From assembly GCF_024609785.1 (NCBI RefSeq), contig NZ_JANHJQ010000027.1, positions 1-39,177 of the forward strand: a DNA stretch of 39,177 nt, read 5' to 3'. The notes beneath the pieces are model-generated. The model was not told the origin of the DNA. It searched no databases and worked only from the letters and a program-made list of their open reading frames with translations. Positions 15,743 to 23,313 of this stretch are shown here, piece by piece. Each line of letters starts with the position of its first letter. The first letter of the stretch is position 1. The position numbers and the translations under genes were made by a program. The stretch comes from Pseudalkalibacillus decolorationis. Its GTDB lineage: Bacteria > Bacillota > Bacilli > Bacillales > Fictibacillaceae.

Positions 15743-18124
15743 TTACTTGATTTTAAATTTAGCTGTATTGTAGTTCTTTCCTTTGCCATCCGGATCATAA
15801 TGTTTTTCAACGTTTCCAGCAGCATCCATCGAGAACCAGTTAACTATAGTGGTTTCTTCTAAAGTGAATGTTTCCGCTCCTTCACGAGTTCCTTTTATTT
15901 GTACTTTCCTAGATTCAAAGGTTGGGCGAGATCCATCTAATGTGTAAAATATGGTGGCTGGTTCACTGGACTCAAACGAGATTTCAACAGAGTCCTTATA
16001 GTGTCCCTTATTAGGTGTAACCTTTGATTTTGGTGGTTTCTTGTCTTTTGCAAATTGATAAGCGACATCAAATAGGCCCATCATTCCGTTAGCAAATTCC
16101 ATTGCTTCTGCATGCCCTTCCTCAAACGGAGGCTGGAATCCGACTGCCTCCCAACGATTTTCCTCTTCATTCCAAATGTCCGCACCTACCTCAAAATCCC
16201 AGGCATAAATTCCATAATCGTACCATAGAGCATCAGCAGAGTTTCCCGCTGCAGAATAGAGTACGTCAGGGATTGGACCGGTGCGGCTTGGTAGGATAAC
16301 AGTTCCGCGATATTTTTTAATCTCGTCTAAAATTGTATTTGAAGCTTGCCAGAAATAAGCTTCTTCACCAGCTGTTGGACGTGGTAGCGTTTCTCTGTCT
16401 TCATTATAGGATCCCGGAGGCCACATGAAGTATCCGCCATAACTATGAATATTCATGCCGAATTTGATGTTCGGATTCTGTTCCGCTAACCAAATTAAGT
16501 TTTGTGCTTCAGGCTCAGATAGCTCTTCAGGGCCTGCGAAAACCGCACTTGTACAATTGGTTGATGCACCAATATTGCCGTCATATACGGAACCGACAGT
16601 ATGGTTTCGGTTTAAGTCAACACCCCAATAATTTCGTGCATATGGATCGGTGTAGGGTGTATCGACACAATGATTAGTCATATTTTTTCGTTGCCAGTTG
16701 TAGTCATACATACTGTAATGGGCACCATCTGGATTAACGGTTGGAACAATGAAGATATCCAAGTTGTTTACGAGTTTACGTGTTTCACTGTCTGTCGCGT
16801 AGTTTCGCAACAATCGCTCGGCTGTCTCAACCGATACAAGTGGTGTGACCCATTCACGAGCATGTTCCTGAGAATAAGCTAGTACACCAACCCTGGATCC
16901 GTCCCTGTGTTTTCCAATACGAATCGCTTTTACTGAATAAGGATCCCGTGAAATGGAATCAGGTGCATTTAAGTGGTTGTCCAGTTGTTTGGATGATGAT
17001 GCTGTGACAAGATCCTCCCCAGCAGAATCTCTAAACGTATCTGCAAGTACAAGGTTACTAGCTTCATTATTTAGAGCTTGTACAACATCGGCTGCTGAAC
17101 TCGAAGGTTCACCGTTAGCATCCGTGGCAAGAGACACTGTTATTGATTTTCCATCGACATCAACTGATAGTTTAGCATTTTCTTTTTCAGGATCTGCGAG
17201 TGTGATCGCAATTTCATTTCCGCCTTCGTGCCCCCATTTTTGAGATGTGACCACAACGATTGAATCAGGCTTTTCACCTAAGACGGTCTGTGCTTTCCTT
17301 CGATATCCGTTCGTTTGATTCGGAAGCTCCACGATTTCTGCAAGCTCGGGATATTCCTTTGCAAGCTGTTCAATTCGATTTGTTACTTCTGTCGGATCCA
17401 TATAGTGGTCAATAAAGTCTTCTACATAATGCTTGTTTTTATGATCTGGTTTACCTTCATCCAGCCATTCCGTTACATTAGTAGTTGCAGAGCCACCAAG
17501 GCTGCTTTCAATCATAATTTGTTTAGGAACTTCATCAATTGGAATCAGTAGTTTGTGATATAAATATTCTCCCATATCTTCAAGGCGTTGTAGGGTTGCT
17601 TGTTGTTTCCCTGAATCCCAACTAGCGGTTAGTGCCACCCCTTTGGATTCACCGGCACTTGTTTTTACTTCAACATATAGGAATTTTCCTGAGTAGTTTT
17701 CAAAGAAATTCGCCCGTAAAATGTTAAGAGTATCCTGTTCAGAAGTTACTTGATTTAGCTTTTGTACTTTTTTCTGTCGTTTCGTTATTCGAAGTTGAGC
17801 ATCTTTCTTAGTATATACAGTCTCGAGCTCAATGCCTTGGAGTCGGAGCATTTGTATTTCCGATGGTGTGACAATTGCATCCGCCTCTATAGAACCGTCT
17901 TTATGTCTGTGAAGATGCTCGGTTAGATCGATTCCAGAAGCCACTAGTTTATCTAGTTCAGCCTGATTTGGGACATGAATCGAAACAAGTGCTGCTTTTT
18001 CCTCAAATTTTAAGATGTTAGATTCGTTCGCGTTTGTAACCTTCGTATTCCAAAAAGGAGTCGCGATTAATACTAATGATAGGATCAAAAATAAAATGGT
18101 CGTCAATCGTTTTTTCATACGCAT
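15743..18124 (-). CDS. Secreted M14 zinc carboxypeptidase
   Basis: This 793-aa exported metallopeptidase removes C-terminal residues from peptides. It has a basic signal peptide with a hydrophobic core (about residues 1-30). The M14 domain runs from about 235 to 690: Zn ligands His421 and Glu424 (SQEHAREWV), VPTVNPDG, substrate-binding GVDLNRN, third Zn ligand His560 (NIHSYGG) and the catalytic Glu645 (WDFEVGAD). The C-terminal 90 residues (EPATIFYTLDGSRPTFES) are a chitobiase/hexosaminidase C-terminal-type beta domain, probably for binding or stability. Residues 60-230 are a prodomain-like region. An in-frame ATG lies two codons downstream; the first is taken, after TAGGAGGTG. Confidence 0.9.
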   Translation of the reverse strand: MRMKKRLTTILFLILSLVLIATPFWNTKVTNANESNILKFEEKAALVSIHVPNQAELDKLVASGIDLTEHLHRHKDGSIEADAIVTPSEIQMLRLQGIELETVYTKKDAQLRITKRQKKVQKLNQVTSEQDTLNILRANFFENYSGKFLYVEVKTSAGESKGVALTASWDSGKQQATLQRLEDMGEYLYHKLLIPIDEVPKQIMIESSLGGSATTNVTEWLDEGKPDHKNKHYVEDFIDHYMDPTEVTNRIEQLAKEYPELAEIVELPNQTNGYRRKAQTVLGEKPDSIVVVTSQKWGHEGGNEIAITLADPEKENAKLSVDVDGKSITVSLATDANGEPSSSAADVVQALNNEASNLVLADTFRDSAGEDLVTASSSKQLDNHLNAPDSISRDPYSVKAIRIGKHRDGSRVGVLAYSQEHAREWVTPLVSVETAERLLRNYATDSETRKLVNNLDIFIVPTVNPDGAHYSMYDYNWQRKNMTNHCVDTPYTDPYARNYWGVDLNRNHTVGSVYDGNIGASTNCTSAVFAGPEELSEPEAQNLIWLAEQNPNIKFGMNIHSYGGYFMWPPGSYNEDRETLPRPTAGEEAYFWQASNTILDEIKKYRGTVILPSRTGPIPDVLYSAAGNSADALWYDYGIYAWDFEVGADIWNEEENRWEAVGFQPPFEEGHAEAMEFANGMMGLFDVAYQFAKDKKPPKSKVTPNKGHYKDSVEISFESSEPATIFYTLDGSRPTFESRKVQIKGTREGAETFTLEETTIVNWFSMDAAGNVEKHYDPDGKGKNYNTAKFKIK

Positions 18125-18461
18125 TTAAAAAACTGCACCTCCTAAGTTAAGTACCATCAAGCATGTTAGCTCCTTTCCTTCGTGTTACGAAATAGTCTAA
18201 ATGATACGATCTAAAAAATATGTCAAATACTGCAGTACGATAATAGACTTTTTTCAAAAAAATGGATCGCTAAATAGGATAAAAGGCGGAAATATGAATT
18301 GAAGAGAGTGTGGCAAAGCTATAAGGGTGAGTCGAAATAAGTCGAATTAATACAAAATTTGGTGATAATTTAGGAAATTCGTTGTACAAGTGACTAGTAG
18401 AGAAGAAGGAAAGGCGCTTATGTAACTTTTATGTAAGTAGTAAGAAAAACCGGGGTGTGAT
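18125..18461. other. Intergenic region between M14 peptidase and ohr
   Basis: It carries the divergent promoters. On the minus strand a TTGACA-like box is present near 18217-18222, without a clean -10 at 17 bases. On the plus strand two GAGTCGAA/AAGTCGAA direct repeats occur at about 18331-18350. No ORF and no A or B repeat. Confidence 0.4.
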
Positions 18462-18487
18462 GTTTCAAAAAGACATGAACAAGGTAC
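18462..18487 (+). promoter_or_regulatory. Possible sigma-B promoter of ohr
   Basis: GTTTCA (18462-18467), a 14-base spacer and AGGTAC (18482-18487) resemble the sigma-B pair GTTTAA-N13-15-GGGTAT. Bacillus subtilis ohrB is a sigma-B general-stress gene, which fits. I see no OhrR-type inverted operator and no ohrR neighbour. Confidence 0.35.
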
Positions 18488-18536
18488 ATGTAGAAGTGTA
18501 GAAAAATTTGAAGTGAATAGAAGGAGTGAAGTATAA

Positions 18537-18956
18537 ATGAGTGATGTATTGTTTACAGCCCATGCGACTGCAAAAGGTGGACGAAAAGGTCATGTTAAAT
18601 CAGAAAGTGGATTAATTGATCATGATCTGGTTATGCCGACCGATGATACCGATAAAAAAGGAACAAACCCCGAAGAATTATTTGCAGCAGGATATTCAGC
18701 ATGCTTTGATGGTGCATTGAATCTTGTTGCTTCTAAAAAGAAAAAGAATGTTGAAACGAGTATCACTGCAGACGTCAGCTTTATGAAAGATCCTGAAGAT
18801 AAGGGTTTTAAAATTGGTGTAGTGTTAAATGCTGAAGTGAATGGGGTTAGTCAAGAAGATGCAGAAGAGTTGGTAGAAGCCGCCCATAAGTTTTGCCCGT
18901 ATTCAAAAGCAACTAGAGGAAACATTGAAGTTAAACTAAACACAAAAGCAGTATAA
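18537..18956 (+). CDS. ohr: Organic hydroperoxide resistance protein Ohr
   Basis: This 139-aa OsmC/Ohr-family peroxidase reduces organic hydroperoxides with a dithiol active site. Both catalytic cysteines are present: Cys56 (AGYSACFDGAL) and Cys120 (HKFCPYSKATRG). The N-terminal TAHATAKGGRKGHVKSESG with its conserved Arg is typical of Ohr rather than OsmC. ATG 18537 follows AAGGAGTGA. The gene is monocistronic, ending at the terminator at 18968. No MarR-type regulator adjoins it, so stress control through a sigma factor is more likely than OhrR control (inference). Confidence 0.9.
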   Translation: MSDVLFTAHATAKGGRKGHVKSESGLIDHDLVMPTDDTDKKGTNPEELFAAGYSACFDGALNLVASKKKKNVETSITADVSFMKDPEDKGFKIGVVLNAEVNGVSQEDAEELVEAAHKFCPYSKATRGNIEVKLNTKAV

Positions 18957-18967
18957 ATAAACGCGTT

Positions 18968-19006
18968 ACGGGGTTGAGCCTTCTTTTGGGCTAACCCCGT
19001 ATTTTA
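18968..19006 (+). terminator. Rho-independent terminator of ohr
   Basis: A GC-rich stem ACGGGGTTGAGCC (18968-18980) / GGCTAACCCCGT (18989-19000) is followed by ATTTTA. It abuts repeat B3. Confidence 0.75.
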
Positions 19007-19098
19007 CACGTTAAGAAAGTATAAAAATACTTTCTATAGTATAAGCGCAACTACGGCTCAGCCGGCGCCAAAGTCTTGGCTTTTCCAAGTTTTCTTTA
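19007..19098 (-). repeat. Intergenic repeat family B, copy 3 (reverse)
   Basis: It reads CACGTTAAGAAAGTATAAAA at the left and CCAAGTTTTCTTTA at the right, the reverse complement of B1 with a shorter, altered centre (CAACTACGGCTCAGCCGGCGCC). It directly follows the ohr terminator. Confidence 0.85.
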
Positions 19099-19265
19099 AT
19101 TCTCGATAATCTCAATAGTCATGAATAAATGGTTTCATTTTAAAATAATAGTGGAATATGGTGTATAGGATGGAAAATTTTCTGATAAAGAAATGATCCA
19201 TTCTATAAGTCTAATCGTTTACTTTATGAAATAAAAAAATTTATATCTGAAAGGAATGAGAGGAA

Positions 19266-19625
19266 ATGGCGCAAAAGTTTGTAAAAACGTTAGGTATTAT
19301 ATTTATCATTTTAGGTATTGTCGGATTCTTTTTACCGATGGAAGGCATTTTCCACCTCACAACGATGCATAATATTGTTCACCTTGCATCAGGTATTGTA
19401 GCTCTATTGATGTGTGGGACTGAATCGAAAGCAGCTATGTATGCGAAAGTATTCGGTTTTGTTTATTTGCTCGTAGCAATCGTCGGATTGTTCACACATG
19501 ATCTTTTAGGAATTATTTTCTTAATGGCAGATAACATCCTGCATTTCATTATTGCATTTGCTTCAATTTATGTAGGATTTGCATCACCTGCATCAAAGTC
19601 AGCAGGACACTCTGTATCACAGTAA
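19266..19625 (+). CDS. DUF4383 four-helix membrane protein
   Basis: This 119-aa protein has four hydrophobic helices (about residues 7-25, 36-52, 60-78 and 82-105). HNIVHLASGIVALL, YAKVFGFVYLLVAIVGL and ADNILHFIIAFASIYVG match the DUF4383 pattern of conserved N-x-x-H pairs in helices 2 and 4. The function is unknown in the family. ATG 19266 follows GAAAGGAATGAGAGG. It is transcribed alone and ends at a strong terminator. Paired Asn/His residues within the membrane could bind a ligand or metal (inference). Confidence 0.8.
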   Translation: MAQKFVKTLGIIFIILGIVGFFLPMEGIFHLTTMHNIVHLASGIVALLMCGTESKAAMYAKVFGFVYLLVAIVGLFTHDLLGIIFLMADNILHFIIAFASIYVGFASPASKSAGHSVSQ

Positions 19626-19636
19626 CAATGGTATTA

Positions 19637-19675
19637 GAAAAAGCGATGGGTTCTGAAACCCGTCGCTTTTTCTGT
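19637..19675. terminator. Bidirectional terminator
   Basis: A long stem GAAAAAGCGATGGGTT (19637-19652) / AACCCGTCGCTTTTTC (19657-19672), with one G-T pair, ends in T runs on both strands. It can end the DUF4383 transcript and, from the other side, the fdhD-moaA transcript after repeats B4 and A3. Confidence 0.75.
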
Positions 19676-19680
19676 GAGTA

Positions 19681-19831
19681 AAGAAAGTATAAAAGTTTGC
19701 GGCATGGATGTAATGTCTAGCTTCAGCGCCCAACCACTTGGATCACTTCAGGCCTCCTGCGGCGGCAACAGCCTCCTCGTCGGTCTTCCAGTGACCTTCG
19801 TGGCTAAGCAGGGCGCTTGCGCTTTTCTTAT
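19681..19831 (+). repeat. Intergenic repeat family A, copy 3
   Basis: Nearly identical to the copy at 3087: AAGAAAGTATAAAAGTTTGC to GCGCTTGCGCTTTTCTTA. It is followed within ten bases by a degenerate A copy and then by B4, making a cluster of three elements behind moaA. Confidence 0.85.
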
Positions 19832-19840
19832 TAACACATT

Positions 19841-19958
19841 TAGAAAGTATAAATTTTAGTTATATCGAGGCAATGTCTAGCTCCAGTACCCAGCCCCTTC
19901 TTCCTGCGGCGGCGACAGCCTCCTCGATGACCTTCAGGGCTTCCCAGGCGGCATTTCT
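19841..19958 (+). repeat. Degenerate family A copy
   Basis: It begins TAGAAAGTATAAATTTTAG and retains AATGTCTAGCTCCAG, CCTGCGGCGGCGACAGCCTC and GATGACCTTCAGGGC but has lost parts of the arms. It fuses directly to the end of repeat B4. Confidence 0.7.
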
Positions 19959-19962
19959 TGCA

Positions 19963-20053
19963 CGTTAAGAAAGTATAAAAATAACTTTCTATAGTATAAG
20001 CGCAACTAAGGCTCAGCCGGCGCCAAATCTTGGCTATGCCAAGTTTTCTTTAG
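19963..20053 (-). repeat. Intergenic repeat family B, copy 4 (reverse)
   Basis: It closely resembles B3, including the CTCAGCCGGCGCCAAA centre. Its AAGTTTTCTTTA end is 13 bases from the moaA stop codon. On the moaA transcript it therefore reads TAAAGAAAACTTGGC first, as B1 does behind its gene. Confidence 0.85.
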
Positions 20054-20066
20054 CCAAACTCCAAGG

Positions 20067-21074
20067 CTACCCGCCAATGTGGGACATTTCAATTTTAGAT
20101 GACCGTTTCGTATGTTCGGTCCGTTCCTCGGAATAACGGTCATTGCGGTTGGACCAGATGTTTGTAATGATTTTTGCCATATCTGCATCTGATGCATCAT
20201 TGCGTAATGGCCCTCTTAAATCATGCCCTTTCGATGCGAATAAACAAGTATACAGTTTTCCTTCTGCAGATAATCTGGATCGATTACAGGTTGAGCAAAA
20301 CGCATCGGTTACTGAGGAGATGATTCCAATTTCCTCATCGGTTCCTTTATATCGGTATCGAGTAGCAACCTCACCTGTATAATTTGGATCGATTGGTTCA
20401 ATCGGCATAACCCCATTAATTCGCTCAATAATTGCTTTTTTCGGGAAAACATCATCTAGTTTCCAACCGTTCGAATTCCCAACATCCATGTATTCGATAA
20501 ACCGTAGCACATGCCCCTTTTTACGGAAAAATTCTGCCATTGGAACAATGTCTGAGTCATTTATCCCTTTTTGTACGACCATATTGATCTTAATTCCTAA
20601 TCCTGCTTCTTCAGCAGCATCAATTCCTTTAAGAACGGTATCGACTGAAACATCCCGTCCATTGATCTTTTTAAAGCGTCTATTATCAAGGGTGTCTAAA
20701 CTGATTGTGACCCGATGTAGGCCGGCTTCTTTCAATGCCTTTGCATACTTCGGAAGAAGGGAACCATTTGTGGTCATCGCAATATCCTCTATTCCATCAA
20801 TTGAGGCTAACATTTCAATTAATATAGGGAGATCTTTACGCATTAACGGTTCTCCACCGGTAATTCGTATCTTCTTAATGCCGGATGTCTTTCGGAAAAC
20901 CACAGCCAATCGATATATTTCTTCAAAGCTTAGTAACATGTTTTTTTTCAAAAAATCATAGTTTGGACCGAAAATATCTGCAGGCATACAATAATGACAC
21001 CTGAAATTACATCGATCTGTAACGGAAATTCTTAGATCGCGAAGGGGCCTTCTAAGACGATCATTGATATCCAT
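20067..21074 (-). CDS. moaA: GTP 3',8-cyclase MoaA
   Basis: This 335-aa radical-SAM enzyme catalyses the first step of molybdenum cofactor synthesis, with MoaC turning GTP into cyclic pyranopterin monophosphate. The N-terminal SAM-binding [4Fe-4S] cluster is Cys22-x3-Cys26-x2-Cys29 (CNFRCHYC), followed by [11 protein letters not shown]. The C-terminal GTP-binding cluster is [19 protein letters not shown] (CxxC...C). The chain ends in the conserved GG that enters the active site. ATG 21074 follows AAGGTGGTGATGG. It lies 24 bases behind fdhD, the likely operon partner. No other Moco genes are in the window. Confidence 0.95.
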   Translation of the reverse strand: MDINDRLRRPLRDLRISVTDRCNFRCHYCMPADIFGPNYDFLKKNMLLSFEEIYRLAVVFRKTSGIKKIRITGGEPLMRKDLPILIEMLASIDGIEDIAMTTNGSLLPKYAKALKEAGLHRVTISLDTLDNRRFKKINGRDVSVDTVLKGIDAAEEAGLGIKINMVVQKGINDSDIVPMAEFFRKKGHVLRFIEYMDVGNSNGWKLDDVFPKKAIIERINGVMPIEPIDPNYTGEVATRYRYKGTDEEIGIISSVTDAFCSTCNRSRLSAEGKLYTCLFASKGHDLRGPLRNDASDADMAKIITNIWSNRNDRYSEERTEHTKRSSKIEMSHIGG

Positions 21075-21098
21075 CGTTCCATCACCACCTTTTGATTG

Positions 21099-21896
21099 TT
21101 AGTTGTTTAGCACGAATCGCTCGGGGTGTGTGTATACATTAACCCTATTACCGCGTATAAACCCAGCGGTCGAAATATTCAACTCTTCTGCAGCTTGAAG
21201 TGCTAATTCTGTAGGTGCAGATTTTGAAAGTAGAATTCCTACTCCGATTTTTGAAGCCTTTAATAAAATTTCTGAGGAAATCCGTCCACTAAAAATCAGT
21301 ATTTTATCTCGAACCATAATCTTATGCATTAAACAGTTTCCATAAAGCTTGTCTAGTGCGTTATGCCGACCAATATCCGTTCTTGAAAGAATCAATTTAT
21401 CTTGTGTGCAAAGAGCCGCATTATGAACACCTCCAGTTTCTTTAAATATCTCACTGGTGGATTGAAGCGATTGCATGAGCTCTATGCATTGGTGATAAGT
21501 AATTGTTTGAGTTGTTGTTGCGGTCTTTGCTGTTTTGACATCGTTTTGAAAATAAAAGGATTGTCGACTTTTTCCGCAGCAAGAGCCTATAAATCGTTTC
21601 GTCTGGCTTTCAACCGATGGAGTTACCTTTCTAGTTGTTTCAACATAGGCGAACCCTTTGCTTTCATCGATTGAAATCGATTGGATATCTTTTTGATAAT
21701 TTAAAATCACGCCTTCGGATCCCAAAAATCCAACGACCATTTCTTCGATGTCAGTAGGCGTACATACCATTGTAGCAAATTCGACACCATTTAGCATTAT
21801 TGTGAGTGGGAACTCTGTAACGATAATGTCTTCCTTTTCTTTAAGTTCACCATTTCTGTAGGATAAAATTTTACGGTTGATTATCATGTCGCTCAT
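21099..21896 (-). CDS. fdhD: FdhD sulfurtransferase
   Basis: This protein moves sulfur from a cysteine desulfurase to the molybdenum cofactor of formate dehydrogenase. Family landmarks are EFPLTIMLNGVEFATMVCTP, IEEMVVGFLGSEGV, the paired cysteines of GSCCGKSRQSF, GGVHNAALCT, RTDIGRHNALDKLYG, GRISSEILLKASKIGVGIL and a final NVYTHPERF. I prefer ATG 21896 (265 aa), which has GAGGGA seven bases upstream, over an in-frame ATG 15 bases earlier (21911) that has none. It is first of the fdhD-moaA pair, suggesting supply of Moco for a formate dehydrogenase located elsewhere. About 150 bases of leader separate it from a TATATAAT box. Confidence 0.9.
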   Translation of the reverse strand: MSDMIINRKILSYRNGELKEKEDIIVTEFPLTIMLNGVEFATMVCTPTDIEEMVVGFLGSEGVILNYQKDIQSISIDESKGFAYVETTRKVTPSVESQTKRFIGSCCGKSRQSFYFQNDVKTAKTATTTQTITYHQCIELMQSLQSTSEIFKETGGVHNAALCTQDKLILSRTDIGRHNALDKLYGNCLMHKIMVRDKILIFSGRISSEILLKASKIGVGILLSKSAPTELALQAAEELNISTAGFIRGNRVNVYTHPERFVLNN

Positions 21897-22070
21897 TATC
21901 GTATCCCTCATTCTAAAAAAATTATAAGAAAGTGATGCGTCTATGGATCCCTATGTTGAGACATGGTCCAAGAAACTCCAGGTTACTAACCGCTCTGTTT
22001 TTGGTGCCAAGATTCTCGGTTCAGAAATTGCTATAACAATGGAACCTTTACTCTTATTATATAACATATA
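21897..22070 (-). promoter_or_regulatory. fdhD promoter region and possible structured leader
   Basis: On the minus strand a TATATAAT box (near 22058-22065) precedes about 150 bases of untranslated leader. The leader has short inverted repeats: TTGGCACCAA and GGTTA-G-TAACC, and GGTCC/GGACC-type pairings near 21964-21985. A leader of this length ahead of a molybdenum-cofactor gene could host regulation. It does not match the Moco riboswitch consensus as I remember it. Confidence 0.3.
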
Positions 22071-22162
22071 TTCTCAGAGTTGTGTATGAGCAAAAGAAGT
22101 GGAAAATATCTAGTTAACGTGTTCTAGGGGTCTAAGTACAGGGGTCTAAATGCATAAAATAG

Positions 22163-22223
22163 TTGGGAAAATCGGGCGGATTTTTAATGCGTTTTAAGCA
22201 GTAATAATAAGGAGTTTTCCCAA
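22163..22223. repeat. Inverted repeat upstream of candidate sRNA
   Basis: TTGGGAAAA (22163-22171) and TTTTCCCAA (22215-22223) are perfect 9-bp arms separated by 43 bases. They lie between fdhD and the sRNA promoter. An AGGGGTCTAA direct repeat lies just upstream (about 22126-22149). Confidence 0.4.
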
Positions 22224-22257
22224 TAAACAGTTGGTAAAATCCATGCTATACTGAAGT

Positions 22258-22331
22258 AGACAATCCCCTTAAAACTCTGACACCGCCCATACCTTTTGGT
22301 GCAAGCTCCAGTAGCTTGCACCCTTTTTTTT
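22258..22331 (+). ncRNA. Candidate small RNA with C-rich single strand
   Basis: A promoter-like TAAACA (22224-22229), 17-base spacer and extended -10 TGCTATACT (22244-22252) would start transcription near 22258. The transcript ends about 74 bases later at a very strong terminator. Its 5' half (CAATCCCCTT...CACCGCCC) is unstructured and C-rich, as in Firmicute sRNAs that pair with Shine-Dalgarno sequences. No ORF with a ribosome binding site is present. I do not recognise a named sRNA. Confidence 0.45.
22298..22331 (+). terminator. Strong Rho-independent terminator
   Basis: A perfect 10-bp stem GGTGCAAGCT (22298-22307) / AGCTTGCACC (22313-22322), 5-nt loop, then C and eight T residues. No annotated gene precedes it on this strand, which is the main evidence for a small transcript. 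Confidence 0.85.
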
Positions 22332-22426
22332 ACGTTAAGAAAGTATAAAGTAAGGCCTTTACGTCATCCCTTTAGAAACTACCGCGATCATCAGCGCAAA
22401 GGTTTGGTGCTTGTGCTTTTCTTAGC
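22331..22426 (-). repeat. Chimeric B/A-type repeat
   Basis: The left part (TACGTTAAGAAAGTATAAAG...GGCCTTTACGTCATCCCTTTAG) is the reverse complement of long-form B. The right end (GGTGCTTGTGCTTTTCTTAGC) resembles the family A end instead of CCAAGTTTTCTTTA. The terminal GAAAGTAT hairpin of B is missing. It may be a hybrid or a divergent third form. Confidence 0.65.
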
Positions 22427-22439
22427 CTATTTTTAAAAG

Positions 22440-22632
22440 AGTGCAGCGAACTGGTGAACGGTGTAGAATCCAATCTTGTAAGTAGATTGACCAAATATCA
22501 AGATGTTTCTCAAGGCAGATGGTTTAAACGTACTTAACTCGGGGTAATTAAGATTGTACACCAGTACCAGCGTATGTAAGACAACACGGTTAAAGGGGTT
22601 GGCTCAATTTCAATTGAGTCACCCCTTGTAAA
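22440..22632. other. Unexplained segment with complementary blocks
   Basis: GGTGTA...AATCTT (about 22458-22480) is complementary to AAGATT.TACACC (about 22550-22562), and ACTGGTG to CACCAGT. The segment ends in an inverted repeat, AAGGGGTTGGCTCAATT / AATTGAGTCACCCCTT (22593-22627), that may terminate the HU transcript from the right. No ORF is credible. No T-box or other leader motif is evident. Confidence 0.3.
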
Positions 22633-22702
22633 AGAAAAAGCCCAACGTCGCCGCCAGAACACAAGTTGTTCAAATAGCAGTTTCCGTCAGGCCATAATGT
22701 AT

Positions 22703-22733
22703 AATCGCTTTGGTGCTAACCAAGTTTTATTTA
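22703..22733 (-). repeat. Family B fragment touching the HU stop codon
   Basis: CGCTTTGGTGCTAACCAAGTTTTATTTA is the reverse complement of the TAAAGAAAACTTGG...AGCG end of family B. Its last bases coincide with the TAA stop of the HU gene (22731-22733). Confidence 0.6.
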
Positions 22734-23006
22734 AGCTCGGACAGCTTCTTTAAGTTGTTTGCCAGGCTTGAATGCCGGAGTTCGTGTTGCTGAGATTTGG
22801 ATCGTTTCCCCAGTTTGAGGATTTCTACCTGTTCTTGCTTGACGCTGACGGACTTCAAAACTACCAAAACCAATCAGTTGTACATTTTCTCCTGCAGTTA
22901 ACTCTTGAGTAATAGCATCAATCACCGCGTTAACTGCTGTTGTAGAATGTTTTTTTGATAAGCCAGTACGATCAGCGACATTTTGGATTAAATCACGTTT
23001 GTTCAT
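22731..23006 (-). CDS. HU family DNA-binding protein
   Basis: This 91-aa nucleoid protein binds and bends DNA as a dimer. It starts [19 protein letters not shown], has the beta-arm core [20 protein letters not shown] with the intercalating Pro in GRNPQTG, and ends [14 protein letters not shown], all typical of HU/HBs. An upstream in-frame GTG/ATG extension exists, but AAGGAGGAAAAACA places the start at ATG 23006. The stop codon lies inside a family B repeat end, and a shortened B element upstream supplies a likely -35 box. It could be the main hbs or a paralogue; its neighbourhood lacks the usual spoIVA/mtrA genes. Confidence 0.9.
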   Translation of the reverse strand: MNKRDLIQNVADRTGLSKKHSTTAVNAVIDAITQELTAGENVQLIGFGSFEVRQRQARTGRNPQTGETIQISATRTPAFKPGKQLKEAVRA

Positions 23007-23091
23007 TGTTTTTCCTCCTTGCAAATCAGTTTGGTGAAACAATATGTATCTATCATTCTTACCGCTTTTTCAGAAAATATACATGATGGTC

Positions 23092-23121
23092 ATTATATGG
23101 CTTAATTTTTTTACGTGTTAA
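23092..23121 (-). promoter_or_regulatory. Sigma-A promoter of HU, -35 inside a repeat
   Basis: On the minus strand TTAACA (23121-23116), an 18-base spacer and TATAAT (23097-23092). The -35 hexamer belongs to the CTTAACACG end of the shortened B element at 23114-23147. The transcript would have a 5' UTR of about 75-80 bases. Confidence 0.55.
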
Positions 23122-23147
23122 GAAAGTATTTTTATACATTTAACACG
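23114..23147. repeat. Minimal family B element
   Basis: CGTGTTAAGAAAGTAT followed by TTTTATACATTTAACACG: only the terminal hairpin of family B survives, so both ends read CGTGTTAA/TTAACACG. It forms one near-perfect palindrome of 34 bases. Confidence 0.7.
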
Positions 23148-23184
23148 AAAAAAAGAGGATGGCACGATCATGGTGCACCCTCTT
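23146..23184 (-). terminator. Terminator of the YdjO-type gene
   Basis: AAGAGG (23153-23158) pairs with CCTCTT (23179-23184), with GCAC/GTGC pairing inside. On the minus strand seven T residues follow. It lies beyond repeat B7, so B7 falls within the gene's 3' UTR. Confidence 0.6.
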
Positions 23185-23203
23185 GAATATGTGAATGTAG
23201 AAT

Positions 23204-23297
23204 ATAAAGAAAACTTGGCTAGCGCCAAGCTTTAGCGCTGGCGATCGCCTTAGTTGCACTTATACTATAGAAAGTATTTTTATACTTTCTTAACGTG
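23204..23297 (+). repeat. Intergenic repeat family B, copy 7 (short form)
   Basis: TAAAGAAAACTTGGCTAGCG to TATACTTTCTTAACGTG without the TCCCTAAAGGGATGACC block present in B1/B2. It keeps GGCGATCGCC and the GAAAGTAT-TTTT-ATACTTTC hairpin. Confidence 0.85.
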
Positions 23298-23313
23298 TAA
23301 AAAAGCGGTACCC

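Noticed and set aside
22440-22632. T-box leader or 6S RNA
   Set aside because: No GGTGGNACCGCG T-box sequence is present, no synthetase or amino-acid gene follows, and the fold does not resemble the long 6S hairpin with a central bubble.
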